Shown piece after piece: positions 24,816 through 38,128 of a DNA stretch of 64,000 nucleotides. The stretch comes from Paramecium octaurelia (taxonomy: Eukaryota; Ciliophora; Oligohymenophorea; Peniculida; Parameciidae), in NCBI GenBank assembly GCA_905182995.1, contig CAJJDP010000119.1, forward strand, positions 111,384 to 175,383, written 5' to 3'. The notes beneath the pieces are model-generated. The model was not told the origin of the DNA. It did not search any database and worked only from the letters and a program-made list of their open reading frames with translations. Within the stretch, counting starts at the first letter, position 1; every line of letters begins with the position of its first letter. A program made the position numbers and the translations under genes.

Positions 24816-27800
24816 ATGAATTATTAAATTAAGGGGAACTTTAACTATCACTTGGAAATCTAGGCAGCATAATTAAATGAAACCACTAATATCACGATCA
24901 ATGCGTTCTCATCAAAAATTAACTAAATTCCATTAGGATGCAAGTTTTAATGGTTCAAAAAATCAGACAATGAACGCATTAAGATTGAGACATAGGGCAA
25001 TATTTATCCTTGCAGCATATTCGATATTGGTTATAAGATTGAGGCAATCGTACAGCCATTCGAATCAGGCTATGAGGGTTAGGCTACTATAGAATTCTAA
25101 AAAATTCAAATTTCTGTCTCATTAGAAAACAAACTCTCCCAATTATATCACAACAATATGAAGTAATTTTTAGAGATGATTATATTAGATAATAGATCAA
25201 TTGCAATGATTAGAATTGGATATTTTCATTGGAGTATTTAGAGAATAGTACAACCTAATAAAAAATCTAATATTCAGATTAATGCATTCTGTCGAATTAG
25301 AATCAACTCCAAGTTTAATTCAACAATCAGATTATGAAATTCAAATGCAAAGATGACAAAGGTATTATGCATGTAAATACTAGATGCGTTTTGTGCATTC
25401 TTTATATCAATGTAATCTTTGAGGAGAGTGCATTTGAAATTTATAGCTTATAACATTGGGAAATTGAATTAGAAGTAAGTTAATTTTTAATCATTATTGA
25501 ATGCTCAATTATTGTAGTTAATAAATGAGAAATCAGTAATGCCAATTAAGAAATTTGAACCCATTCAAAATAATGTTATGATGGCCACAAGTTAGGACTT
25601 CAGAACCAACAATTAAATTTAAATAACACAACTCAAATAGGAAGTTGCACAACTTTAAAATGAGAAACTAAAACTTTAGTAGTAAATTGATAAGCTATTT
25701 AAGGAAAATAAAGAATTAGGTATAAATAGAATTCTATGATAGAAATTAATGGTAAATCGAATACCGCATCAAGGGACCAATTGGACAGTATGGATCGTTT
25801 GATTCAATCATTGAAGAACGAAGTCTACTCTTTGAAATAGAGAGAAACTGATCTGATGAATTAGAATGGCAGATTGACGTTGGCTTTGAATGAAAAGAAT
25901 GATAAATCCCTATCTCAATCCTAATTCTTGGATGAAATGAAAGTGAAATAATATTAAGATATGTTATTAGAGTGCAACAACGAAAAAGTAAGATTGTAAG
26001 AGGAATTGAATAAATATTAAAAGTTTGGTTCATCTTCAAGAACAAGTTAGAACAATGATGCGGAAAAGGAGAAGTTATTGTAAGTGAATTAGAAATTGAT
26101 GTAAGAAATAGCAACATCAACAAATAAGATTAAAGAATTATAATTGGAGTTGGAAATGATGAAAAATATGAGTAGAATCAGTATGTCTATGTCTATGATT
26201 GAGGATCCTGTTATGAAAACTAAAATTGAATAATTAGAGTAAGAGAATCAATATTTATAAAAAAAAATATCTATTTTAGAAGAGGAATTGTCGAAGAAGA
26301 AACAACCAAAACCATAGAAATAGTAACCAGATAGAGATTTGCAAATATAGAAGTTAACTGAAGCTAATAAACGTTATTTGGAGGAAAACTTGAAGTTATT
26401 TGAAGAGATCAGATAATTAAGAGAGAAATTTGATTATTCATCTGTGTTACAAAGTTCAATGAAAGATTCATAAATATAAGAAAATGTTGTTAATCATTAA
26501 TTGGAGTAACAGATTGAAAGAATGCAATAAATTCATAATTTAGAGATTTAGAAGATGAAAAAGAAAATAGAAAAATTAACGACTGATTTATAAGATGCTA
26601 ATCAAGTTAAAAAATAATTTGAATAATTGATAAAATAAAATAAGCGATTGGTTGAAGAGAATATGCATTTGACTGAATAAATTAAGAATTTAGCTGATAT
26701 TAATTTATCTAAGTCTTTCTCTGATAATATGTTCAATTCTAAAATATTCAACAGCGATTAATATAAAGAATTAGAATAGTAATTGGTAGTTCTTAAGAGG
26801 AAGAATGAAGAAATACAATCTAAACTAGATATTCAATTGTAACGAGATACATAACAATAAGATAAGATCAAATCATTGGAGTAAGAAATAGCAAAATACA
26901 AAAATTAAATAAGAGAAATAGAATATAATAATTCAGTAAGCAATGAAGTTAAGCTCCTTTAAAATTAAATTGATGATTACTAAAAAGCCAAAGATAATTT
27001 GATGAGAGAGAACATTCAATTAAGAGATGATTATGCTACTCTATTGTAAGACAAAGAATACCTAAATGGAAAAATTAAATAACTAGAAAACTCTATATTT
27101 GATTTAAAATAAAAGTAATTGTAATTGCAAGAAGAAAATAGAACACTTAAATTGTTTCCATAAAGTGCTGAGAGATAATTCAGTGTCTAAATTCAACAAT
27201 TACAATCATAAAATAAAAATTTAACTGAAGAAATAGTAAGGTTACAATCACAATAAAATGCATTTAAAGATTTGAATCAAAGTAACCTATCGATCAGTGA
27301 AAGTGTGTTAGGTTCAAAAATCTATGATGCAAAGGAGTACAAACTATTAGAAAATTAGAAAGAATTGTTATTTACTGAAAACTAACAATTGAAATTGGAA
27401 ATACGACAAGAATACTAGAAGGCTGATGATCAAATCAAATTTTAAGAGCAAATTAAAGCTCTTTAAAATGAGAAGGATGTATTGAATTAATAATTGATAT
27501 CCAATAAAGAATAGCATTCAAGATAAATAATAACATTACAAAATCAAATTGATAAGTTAAATTAACAATTATAAAATGTATCTTTAAGTGAAAGCAGATA
27601 CAGAGTTAATATTAATGATAACAAAGTAGATGATTATACTTCGAAGTAATAGGATGTTTTGAGGTTGGAAAATGAAAATAAATAGTTAAATATATAGATT
27701 TAAAAATTACAATTGCAGTATGATACTGAAATTAGAAGATAATAGACTTAATTATCAGATCTTTCACTCGAAAACAATAAACTCTCAAGAGAGATCACCT

Positions 27801-30765
27801 ATTCTAAATAGTATTCTGAATCAGTAGTATTCAACTAAGCTGAAAAGAAATAATATTAAAGTTAAGAAAGCGAAATTGTATAATTGAGAAATCAGTTAGC
27901 AGATAAAACTCATTAACTAAAGGTCATCTAAAGCAATAGTCAAAATTCTATGGAAGAATTATAATAAGTGATCAGTAAATTAGGATTAGACAATAAAAAT
28001 ATGAACGAAGTGCACAATACAATCAAATCTAGACTTGAAGCATAGGTTAATAAGCTAGCTGAGTAACTAAGAGAGAAGGATTAAAATATTAATAAAATAT
28101 AAGATGAATTAAGAAGAAAGGATTAGATAGCCAAATAACAAGAGGATGACTTATTTATGAAATCTAATTAAGTGGAACAATTAATACAGTAAAATAAAGG
28201 ACTAGCATTACAATTAAATAATCTGAATTTTGAATTGTAGGAGTTAAGGATGGCTAGTCTTTCTCATTCATTTTCTAAATCACACATTGATTATAGGGAG
28301 AATGAAAACCAGGAATTATAAAATGAAATATAAATACTAAGAAATTAAATTTAAACCCTTGAATCATAATCAACTAAATAAATAGATAACTCTAAACTGA
28401 TTAAACTAGAAGATGAAATTGTACATTATTAGAGAGAAATTTAATTGATCAAAAATAAATTATAAATCGCAATGGAGGATTCTGAGTTTTATAAGAGAGA
28501 ATTTACATAAAGTTAATAGTAAATAGAAAAAATGAGAAAGGAGCTATCATAAAAGTAATCTGAAAAATTATCTACTTAAGAAAATGAATTAGTTTAAATA
28601 AAAAGGACTAATTAATAATTAATCTAAGAAAACTCTGATCAGTCAATTATCATCCAAAATTAACAATAGCAAATAGATGAATTGTAATAGGATTTGAATG
28701 AATACATTGAAAGTAATCAAACAGTTACAAAATTGAAAATGTAATTATAGTTGGAATGTGAAAAACTGTAAAGAGAGAACTAACAATTGATTATTAAAAT
28801 ACAAGAGTTATCTAGCCAATAATAGATGGGAAGAGAATAAGAACTAAATGAATTATTAAGAAAATTGTAATCAATGGAATAAGACAAAACTAAACTGATT
28901 ATTTCATGTGATTAATAACAGAAGCTTATAGATAATTTAAAAAATAATTTAGAGATATCATAGAACAAAAAGGATGAATTTGAAATCAAATTGCACTCCA
29001 CAGAATAATACAAATAAGAATTATAAATATCACTAAAAGAATAAGATCAAAAAATCAGGTAACTCTAATAAGAAAGTTAATATTTGAGTAAAGAACTAGA
29101 TACTGAATAATAAAAAAGTGCAACTCAGAAAAAGAAGGTTAATGAGTTGACAGTTTAAGTTTAAAATAAGGAGAATGAGTTATAATAATAGATTAATAAA
29201 GTTAAGAATTTGGAAGAGTAAATTTTGAAAAAGGATCAATAAATCAATACTTTAAATAGTTAAGTATCTTAATTAAAAACAGAAAATAATAAATATGTAA
29301 ATGAAATCATTCCTAAATTAAATTAATAAATTGATTAAGAAGCTCTAGAGAAGAATTAACTACATAAGAGTTTATAAGAGCAATTTGTATAAATGGAATA
29401 ATAAATTCTCAGTATGACTAGAGAAAAGTCCCCACTTAAGTCAAAGACTAATTCATAATTCAAACCTTTTGATTAGAGTTTAAATGAAAAAATAACCTAA
29501 TAGGAATAAATTATTAATTAAAAAAATCAAATTATAGAGCAATAAATAGAAAAAATCAAAATACTGACTTAATAAAATAATGGACTATTACATTAAATTA
29601 ATAAGTTAAATGACGATTTGAGAGATCTATAGGACAAGTCGTTTTCTTTAGATAGAAGTTCAGAAACTTATCTAATAAATAAAAGCTTTAACTCAAAATT
29701 TAATGCAGATAATGATTTAATTTTGCAACATCAATATTAATCTTAAGATATTTACGAAAGTGATAGGAAAAGATAATCTTAATATTAATAATTTGAATAA
29801 ACCCTGTAAGAAAGCATTCAAGAAAATAAGAGTTTAAAATTAGAAATTGACTAATTAAAGCAATTTATTCAATAATAAAAGGATGATTATGAAAAGTAAA
29901 TTTAAAATATTTCTACTTCTAATTCTGTTTAAATATAAGAATTAAAAACCAAACTTGAAAAACTAAGTTAAGAAGATAAAAAGCATCAAATTGTACCTTC
30001 TTAAAATTTGAGAAATGAATATTAATTATAAATTGATAGATTGGAAGAAGAATTGTTGAGAAAATAAGGTGTAGAATAATCAAATTAGAGATTAAACAAT
30101 GAAATCAGAATATAAATAACTAAAGTGGTGGAATTGTAGTAATAATTGGAAGGATTGCAATAATAAAATTAATAATTGAGTGACTAGATTTAAGAGCAAG
30201 AAGAATTAATTAAAAATTTATAAAAGGTGAAAATTCAAAATTCTGATTCTTCTGAGGCATAAAAAGAGGGAGAACTTAATTAGCTTACATAATAATTATA
30301 AGATGAAACTCTTATACTCAAAAGATAAAACTAATAATATTAATAATAGATATCTGAATATTTAAGTATGATAAATATTCTTGAAGAAGAGGTCTAAAAA
30401 AAGTCCTAATAATTATCACTTAAGGACAGCTAAGTGAACTAGAATAATAGAAAAACAAAGAAGTTAGAAGAATAGATTCAGATGTTATAAGATTAATTGA
30501 AAGGTCAAGGAGGTTTGGTTACTTAAAATAAGGATGAGGTTATTGTTCAATTTTAAAATGAATTAGAATAAAAAAGAACAGAAATATTGGAATTCTAAAA
30601 ATAATGTATTTTCAATATATAAAATTAGTTAAATAATTAGAAGAATAACTTGATCGATTGACAAAGAGTAATTCAGCATTAATGGAAGAGAATTGTAGAC
30701 TTAATGACTAATTAAAGGACAACTTAAATGTAAGTTATCTCAGTAATGATTCACAAAATCATTGA
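24816..30765 (+). CDS. Giant coiled-coil protein with N-terminal beta domain
   Basis: Nearly 6 kb, about 1,950 residues. The first ~170 residues are beta-rich and not coiled (GCKFQWFKKSDNERIKIETQ, YPCSIFDIGYKIEAIVQP). The Trp-Phe and D-I-G spacing recalls Ig-like A9 repeats of AIR9-type proteins. From about 25,500 to the end the sequence is almost uninterrupted heptad coiled coil rich in Q, K, E and L, with serine breaks (SLSISESVLGSKIYDAKEY). The last intron is 30606-30628 and the stop is TGA 30763-30765. One frame change near 25,330 and introns near 25,490 and 25,720 were not all pinned down. Such proteins are typical of basal-body or cortical scaffolds, but that is inference. Confidence 0.8.
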
Positions 30766-31382
30766 AATAAATAACTAATCTTTATATAAAGAAATTATTA
30801 TAAACAAATAATCATAATTCTTTTTTTAACTAATTAAAAAATGATTAAACTTATTATGTTCTTAATCCTTTTTATTATCAAAGTCTATTGGTAGCATTTA
30901 ATACTTTAAACAATAAAATCAGTCAAAAACATAATCTCCAAACTGTTTAAATAGTTTATATAGGACTTATGATGATAGTTATTTGATTGCAGCTTAATTT
31001 GGTGTACTTTTTTCATCATTTATCAATCTCAAAGTGTTTATTAAAATATTTCTTTAATTTCTGTTTGAACTCCATTTATTAATTTATGAACCTCATTTAA
31101 GATTAGTACTCCTATATTAAAATGTATATATTGCAATTTATCTTGATAAATCAATAATAAATAGTTTTAGTTGAATAAAAAATGTTATTTGATGAATATT
31201 GAACTTTTTAATCAATTTAACAACAAACATCAAGATATAAGCAGAGAAATCAAATTTCTTCATGTTCTTAGATTAGATCTTAAGAATCTGATTGTATTTC
31301 TGATGTGTTATTTTTTATTTTTTAATTGATGGTAAAGTAATTATTTTGAAATTCTTGTGTGTTTATATAATTTAAATTTAAA
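30766..31382. other. Spacer between giant coiled-coil gene and kinesin
   Basis: About 600 bp. The only item of note is a 43-codon frame at 30841-30972 (MIKLIMFLILFIIKVYW start, signal-peptide-like, ending TGA) with no continuing partner. It could be a tiny secreted peptide or a remnant. Nothing else is supported. Confidence 0.4.
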
Positions 31383-33641
31383 ATGAGCAACATAAAAGGT
31401 GTAGAATAATAAACAAAGTCTAAATACCATGAACCACATGTCGAGAATGTATTAGTTGGTTTGAGATTAAGACCCACAGATTCCAATGATAAAATATGTA
31501 ATATCGTCAACGAGAAATCAGTCATTGTTAAAAAATCCAATGAGCGCTTTTCATTTGATAATGTAAAACTATCCAAATAAAAATAGGTTTTTGATGAATC
31601 CGCATCCTCTAAGGATATCTTCACTAAAATGGTCTAACCTATTGTACAGAAATGTCTTTAAGGGTATAATGGCTCCATCTGTGCATATGGGTAGACAAGT
31701 TCAGGAAAAACTTATACAATGAAAGGTAGCAACAAGGAACCAGGACTTATTTAGTTATCAATTGATTATCTACTCCAATCCATCAATAAAGTTTAAATTC
31801 ATCTTGATCATAGATTACAGACACATTTTGCACCTTAAAGATATCGTATATTGAGATTTACAATGAAAATATATACGATCTATTGATCAGGGATCTGTAA
31901 GAAATGAAACCCAACACATCAAATGAATACAAATGGGAAACCATCAATTCTTTAAATTAATTCGAAGAAATTTTGTAATAATTATAGCTTATTAATTTAG
32001 TAAATTGGGCGAAGAATAAAGACATTTTGGAGAAACTAAGATGAATGACAATTCTTCTAGATCTCATGTCATATTGTAGATTGCCATAGAGACAAGATAG
32101 AAGTGTCCTCCCTTTATCATTCGTAATTCACATCTCCATCTGGTCGATTTGGCTGGTTCTGAAGGATTATCGAAGACTCAGGCTGAAGGTTTGAGAAGAA
32201 AAGAAGGATTTCTAATTAATAAAAGTCTATTAGCACTTTAAAATGTTGTTTCGAAACTCAAGGAAAATAAAAAGGATTAATATGTTAATTTTAGAGACTC
32301 AAAATTAACTAAGATACTTAAACCTAGTTTGAATGGTAATTCATTAACTGTGATGCTGTTAACTATCAGTTAACATAATGAAAATTATTTAGAATCTGTT
32401 AATACCATGAGATTTGGTATGTCAGCTGGTGCTCTGAAAAATACTGTCAACATAAATGAGATTTAAGAATCTAATAATTTTTAAAATGAGGCCTACAATG
32501 AAATGATCGAACAAGTCGAGACCTACTAAGTATAATTATAAGAAGCACAATAATAATTAGACTTTTATAAGAATTAAAGTTTGGATGAACAAAATACAAT
32601 AAAATAAATAAAGGAATTAGTCATAGAAAAAAATATCTTAATTGAAGATCAATTGAAAACAATTACAGAACTCAATATAGATAAGTAGCGACTTTAAGAT
32701 TAAATTAACTAATTGTAGAGATGCAATTAGGAATTAATTGCTACATCAAATGAAAATTCAAATTATTTGAATTACTTTAGAAATATTGTAGAAACAAAAG
32801 GAGTCTTGAATCCAAAATTAATGGTTGAATGCATAACTTAAACTGATAGTTGTGAAGCTGATCAATAAATTAAAGTATTAGAATAGGAAAATATTTCATT
32901 GAAATAATAGATTAGTGAGATGAAAAATAAATTCTCATATGAGATACAAGATGTTAAGGAAATGGTTTCAGGGATTAAAAAAAATAAAGAATTTACACCA
33001 GCAAAGAAATTAAAATTTTAATCAAATAAAGATTTGGATTTATAGAATGACAATCAAAAGGAAACAAAAACTTGGCTATAAAAAAGTCTCTAAAAAACAA
33101 ATCAATATTTGGAAACTCTAACTCTTTTAAGTAACTATTTAATTCTATTTCAAAAGCTACACTCTAAACTCAATTGATTGAATAAACTAAATAGAACATG
33201 ATATTACGTAACTTTTTGGATAAAAAAGAACAAGAATATACTGAATTGGAGAGAGCCAATTTTGTACTTCACAAATCAATCTTTGATTTATAGGAAAAGT
33301 TGAGTGAAATACAAAATGATGAAAAAAAAGAAAAGTAATATTTTACATTAACTTTACTTAGTGTTTGGAAAATGAATTCCGAAAAATCGAATAAATAAGA
33401 ATCTCTCATCAAGAAAAGATAGAGACTCTATTAGAGTCCAACAAAGGATGAATTAAAAAGGAATCTATTTAGATAGGAATAAAGGAATTAGATCTATGAA
33501 AAAGAATTAAATAAGTACATGAAGAATTTGGATTAAAGTACTTTAGTTATATATTAATTAGTATCAAAATAAAAATAAGAATTATAATAGTTTTCACATC
33601 ATTTATATATGGCTTGCATAGAGAACAATATTTAAATATGA
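31383..33641 (+). CDS. Kinesin motor protein, CENP-E/kinesin-7-like; tail frame-disrupted
   Basis: N-terminal motor domain with P-loop [15 protein letters not shown], switch [17 protein letters not shown], switch [22 protein letters not shown] and [18 protein letters not shown]. Two introns lie inside the motor (23 and 26 nt). The QAEG-L and INKSLLAL details are closest to kinesin-7. A neck ([18 protein letters not shown]) and a coiled-coil stalk follow. After about 33,050 the coding sequence continues in another frame and shifts again near 33,430, each time without a fitting intron, to TGA 33639-33641. Read strictly, the first frame stops at TGA 33175-33177. The motor itself looks intact. 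Confidence 0.85.
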
Positions 33642-33675
33642 AATATTTTGATTTTATTTATTTTCTTAATTTAAT

Positions 33676-34722
33676 TCATTTATTTAATGCTGGCAACTTA
33701 ACTTTCTAATTTTTACTATAATGTGTTTATTCGGCAGTATTGAGATCTAAAGACATAATCTTGAGAGCCATTGACTTTTCATAATTTTCTTAGACTTGAG
33801 TGGGATTAGGTCTGGTGAGTAAATTATTTAGGGTACTTTTAGACCACTTCTCTTCTGAGGTTGTCCTCCAATGTTGAGATGTAGCCAAATCTGACTTACG
33901 CATCTACAAACAATGAGTTAGTAAATTACTTTCAATTCGTAATCAGTCTAATTCAACCTATTAATAAATGATTATTCATATTTATATTTTAGATCTTTGT
34001 TTACGACACTTATCTTAATAAATCCAAAATCAATATGTAAATCATGTCCAAGTCTAGTTAAATCTTGAATAGCCTTTATTAAAGAGTAATGTATAGATTG
34101 CACAACATCCTTGCCTAAATAACTAATATAATGAATTGCCAATAATGTTACCATGACGCAGCTATGGGTCCTGCATTACAAAAATTCATTCCAAATCCCT
34201 TTTAATATATTGAGTGTTGACTCAAAGGTTTAGAAACTTCTTCCTTTCCAGGATATCTCTATAGGAAGTATTTGAATTAATTATCTGGAATAAAGCATGG
34301 TCTGAATAATGAAGTTCAAATACCTAATTGTGTGTACATGTTTACGGTCAGCTCTTTGGATGTCTAAATCTTCAGTCATTTTGAAACCAGAATGCTATAG
34401 TGGTTTAACGTAATCTGATGTTATTTCCATTGTAAATGCTCCAAACTCTTTTAAATTGACACCCTCACAAATTATTAGATAATATTACATTTCCGTTGAG
34501 CATTTTCTCTTTGATATATTCAGCAGTAGCTCTAATAACAATATGAAACTAGTAGAATAAAGTATAGATATTACTTATGCTTTTGCTTCTAAAGGTTTGT
34601 ATGATTAAATAGTTCTTGGTTGAGATTCTTGGTGTTTTCCAGGATAGTTATTTTTATGATTCAGAATCCTAATTAGAAATAGCAGATAAACTTTACCAAT
34701 TATAAACATCGTCTAAATTCAT
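33676..34722 (-). CDS. CCDC81-like HU-domain protein
   Basis: Six short introns (28, 26, 25, 22, 29 and 26 nt) close exactly to 296 residues. Two HU-type units can be seen: one around GNGVNLKEFGAFTMEITSDY (residues ~50-110) and a second ending TRLGHDLHIDFGFIKIS (residues ~180-230), preceded by KDVVQSIHYSLIKAIQDL. This tandem arrangement is that of the CCDC81 family, eukaryotic relatives of bacterial HU proteins associated with centrosomes and cilia. The C-terminal ~65 residues are basic (MRKSDLATSQHW, ALKIMSLDLNTAEQ). A basal-body or ciliary role is inferred from the family. Confidence 0.75.
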
Positions 34723-35018
34723 GGAAAAAAATAAAATAATTATAGTAAAAAATTACAATGTTAGATGAACTTGAATGACATTTATATCAATAATAATAAA
34801 TTTTTAATACAAATAATATCCAAAATAATATGCTTAGAGAAATATTAAGATTTATCTTCATACTTTTCTTATTTAATTGCAGTCTACACTGGAACTAAAT
34901 AGTTAAAAACAAAGGAAACCAAAAATAAAATTTAGATGTCATTAAATAATAACTGTTAATAAAACTATTAAATAAAATTCGTGTGTCTTATTATGCAAAG
35001 ATGTACATACTTTAATTA

Positions 35019-36679
35019 TCATAGCCAACTATCAAAAGAAAATTATTTTAATTGTTTTTTTTACTATTCCTGTGTACTAAATTACTGAATTAGATTAGAA
35101 GCCAATCCCAAACCTTTTATTTAGGATACAGTCGAAACTCTTGTAGGTAGCGAGAACCCTTCGTCATCCAACCATCTTTCTTTCTCTTTATCTTATAATT
35201 TCTATTCCTTTTCTACTTCTTTTTCTTATAACATTATTTTAATCATGTCTCTGAAAGGATTCTTAATTACTTTTAACTCTTTTAATTTAATGGTCACTTC
35301 TGGTCTCTGCCACATATTAGTGGGTAACTTATTGATTTAATATAGGGATTAGAATCCACCAACTACTTCCCCAAAGACAGCATATTTACCATCGTACTTC
35401 TTACATTCAGCTAAGGTGATGAAACTATCTATCAATATATATATAAGTACAAATGTGATGTTTAATGATTGGCACCCAGATTACCCATAGATACTATTCC
35501 AGCTTTACTGTGAGACAATAAGTTATTGATTTCAATTCTAAAAGGTTTTCCAAAGATGGATTCACCACCATACCCTGTTGCTGTGGGATCTCCTCCTTCC
35601 AACAATTCATTTTCAATTAGTTTATGAAATTTGGTTTGGTTGTAATAACCTTTTTCACATAATTCTAGAAAATTCTCACATGTCATTGGAACTAGATCGC
35701 AATGCAATTCAAAGTTGATGTTTCCATAGTTAGTGATTAATTATACATAACCTTTCTATCCAGATTTGCGTATTCTTTCATATAGTAATTTTCTGATTTC
35801 ATCCTCATTCATATTTCTATATTAAACTTATCCTAATGGTTTAGTCTTCAATGTCATTTATGTACTAGTAACACTAACAGAATCATGTTCAGTTGCATAT
35901 CTTTCAGATACAAAATCACCAGATTTAGATGAAAGTTCTAAAAATTCTTTAACACTTAATTAATTTGATTCCATTTGTTCTTTAACCTTCTTTTTTATCT
36001 ATTCAATTTCTTCAAATGTTTGTTTTTCTCTATCTTTTTACTCTTTCTGTCTATTAACATTCTATTCTTATGCCATTTCCATGATTCTTTTTCCACTATC
36101 ATTTAAATTTACATATACATCATCTTCTGCTGATTGATCTAATTTCAAGTTGTTTTTCAGAAAATCAAAATTTTTAATTGTTCTTGATTCAATATTTTTA
36201 GGATCCTGCAAAACTATTATATCTTTGTAGGTAAAAGGCTCACCACTTATAAGATCCTTCCAAAATTTAGGTTTACGATTCAACTCTTCAATGGTGTCAG
36301 AAGTAAATACATTGCCACTCACTTTTATGGCCACCAATTTGGTATGATCAGTGAATACCTTGAAACTTATGGGATCGTGATATTGTCCTTTGTCATTTTT
36401 ATGAAATTTTAATTGAATCAAATCATTCGTCCTAAGAGGCTATCCATTTATTGGATTTCTTTTGTATTTTCTAATGAATGGCACGATATTGACAATATCA
36501 AACACATGACCTTCAGATGTGCAAACTGGATTTTTAAATGGTTCAAGAGATAGTGAACAATGATCAAAGGGCAATCGAGTTAGAGGAGTCCCCTTATTCT
36601 CCTTCTTACCTCCTCTCTCAAGCATATGCTCACTGTAAGTCACATATAATTTATCCTTTGAGTGTCTATGTTTACTCAT
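35019..36679 (-). CDS. U-box cyclophilin, PPIL2 type (peptidyl-prolyl isomerase)
   Basis: One 26-nt intron (35425-35450) gives 544 residues. The N-terminal U-box starts at residue ~35 (FDHCSLSLEPFKNPVCTSEG) and there is a second U-box-like half (HDPISFKVFTDHTKLVAI). The C-terminal half is a cyclophilin domain: FELHCDLVPMTCENFLELC, GGDPTATGYGGESIFG and SHFFITLAECKKYDGKYAVFG. PPIL2/CYC4 proteins are nuclear, spliceosome-associated and carry E3-ligase-type U-boxes. Canonical catalytic-loop residues such as the FHR arginine are altered (KFHKLIEN), so isomerase activity may be weak. Confidence 0.93.
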
Positions 36680-36821
36680 TTATATAAATATTTTAAAATT
36701 CCAAAATTTTATTTGAATCACTAATTTTATTGTTTTTCTCTCTTGTATATTTAGTGTCTATAATGGGAATATTAATACACCATGATAGTTTATTTAAACA
36801 GATATTAAATCATATATAAAT

Positions 36822-38107
36822 TCAATGTGGTTGAGTCCATTCAATTTTATTAATATCTATTCCCTCCTAATGCATTTCCCATAAAGGAGACATTTCTCTC
36901 AACTTTCTAACAGCACCACTCAACTAATCAAGTAAGAAATCAACTTCTTTTTCAGTAGTGAATCGACTAAATCTATAATATTCGAACATACCCTATGCCA
37001 ATTCTCAAACTAGTATGGGCCATATCTTCTTTGACTCCTAATGCTCTTAAGACATATGAAGGCTCAAGTGAGGCAGATGTGCAAGCTGATCCAGAGGAGA
37101 CTGCAACCTATTTGATAGCCATAATCAAAGATTCTCCTTCCACAAAAGCGAATGACACATTCAAATTTCCTTTATAGCGATGTTCTAATGAGCCATTAAT
37201 TTGAATTTAAGGAATCTTTTCTCTAATCCCAGTCAATAGTCTATTGTATAACTTATCAACATGTTAGATATCATATGGTAATTCAGTTAATGCAATTTCT
37301 GCAGCTCTTCCAAATCCCACACATAAATGAGGTGCAAGAGTACCACTTCTTAGACCTCTTTCTTAACCACCTCCATGGATGATTTGTTATAATCTAACTC
37401 TTGGTTTTCTTCTCACATATAATGCTCCAATTCCTTTGGGGCCATACAGTTTATGACCTGAAATACTACCTAAATCTATGTCCAGATCTTAAACATCAAC
37501 TGGGATTTTGGCAATAGCTTAAGCCATATCAGAATGAACATAGACTCCTCGTTGATGACATATTCTGCTAATCTCTTTTAAGTTTTAAATGACTCCTATT
37601 TCATTATTCACTAGCATAACACTTACACACAATGTATTGGATTTGATAGATTCCTATAATTGTTGCAACGAAATCAAACCATTGGAATCGACTGGCAAAT
37701 ATGTTACCTCGACTCCTTTGTCTTCAAGATATCTGCAAGTGTCTAACACGCATTTGTGTTCAGTTTGAGTTGTGATGATATGATTCTTCTATTTTCCATA
37801 AAAGCCGTATAAACCCTTTAATGCAGCATTGTTGCTTTCGGTTGCCCCAGATGTAAAAATGATGCTTTAAGGTTGTGTGTTAATTAAATTAGCTATCTAG
37901 ATAATTAGTATAATAATTAACTTAGGATCTTGCTTTTTCAACTGCTTTTTCGGTTTCCCATCCAAATGAGTGTGTTTTGCTATGAGGATTACCATATTGA
38001 TTAGTTAGATAGGGTAACATAGCATCTAAAACTCTGTAGTCTGTGGGAGTGGTTGCTTAGAAATCAAGATAAGTTGGTCTTGAAAATTTGTATATAATTT
38101 TTCTCAT
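36822..38107 (-). CDS. NFS1: Cysteine desulfurase, mitochondrial (NFS1/IscS)
   Basis: Two 25-nt introns give 411 residues. The PLP-binding lysine lies in [14 protein letters not shown] and the mobile-loop catalytic cysteine in [35 protein letters not shown] and the C-terminal [19 protein letters not shown] are diagnostic of group I IscS/NFS1. A short basic N terminus ([20 protein letters not shown]) precedes the domain, fitting mitochondrial import. The enzyme takes sulfur from cysteine for Fe-S cluster assembly. It starts 21 bp from the end of the next gene upstream. Confidence 0.96.
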
Positions 38108-38128
38108 ATATTTATATATATGTTATAA

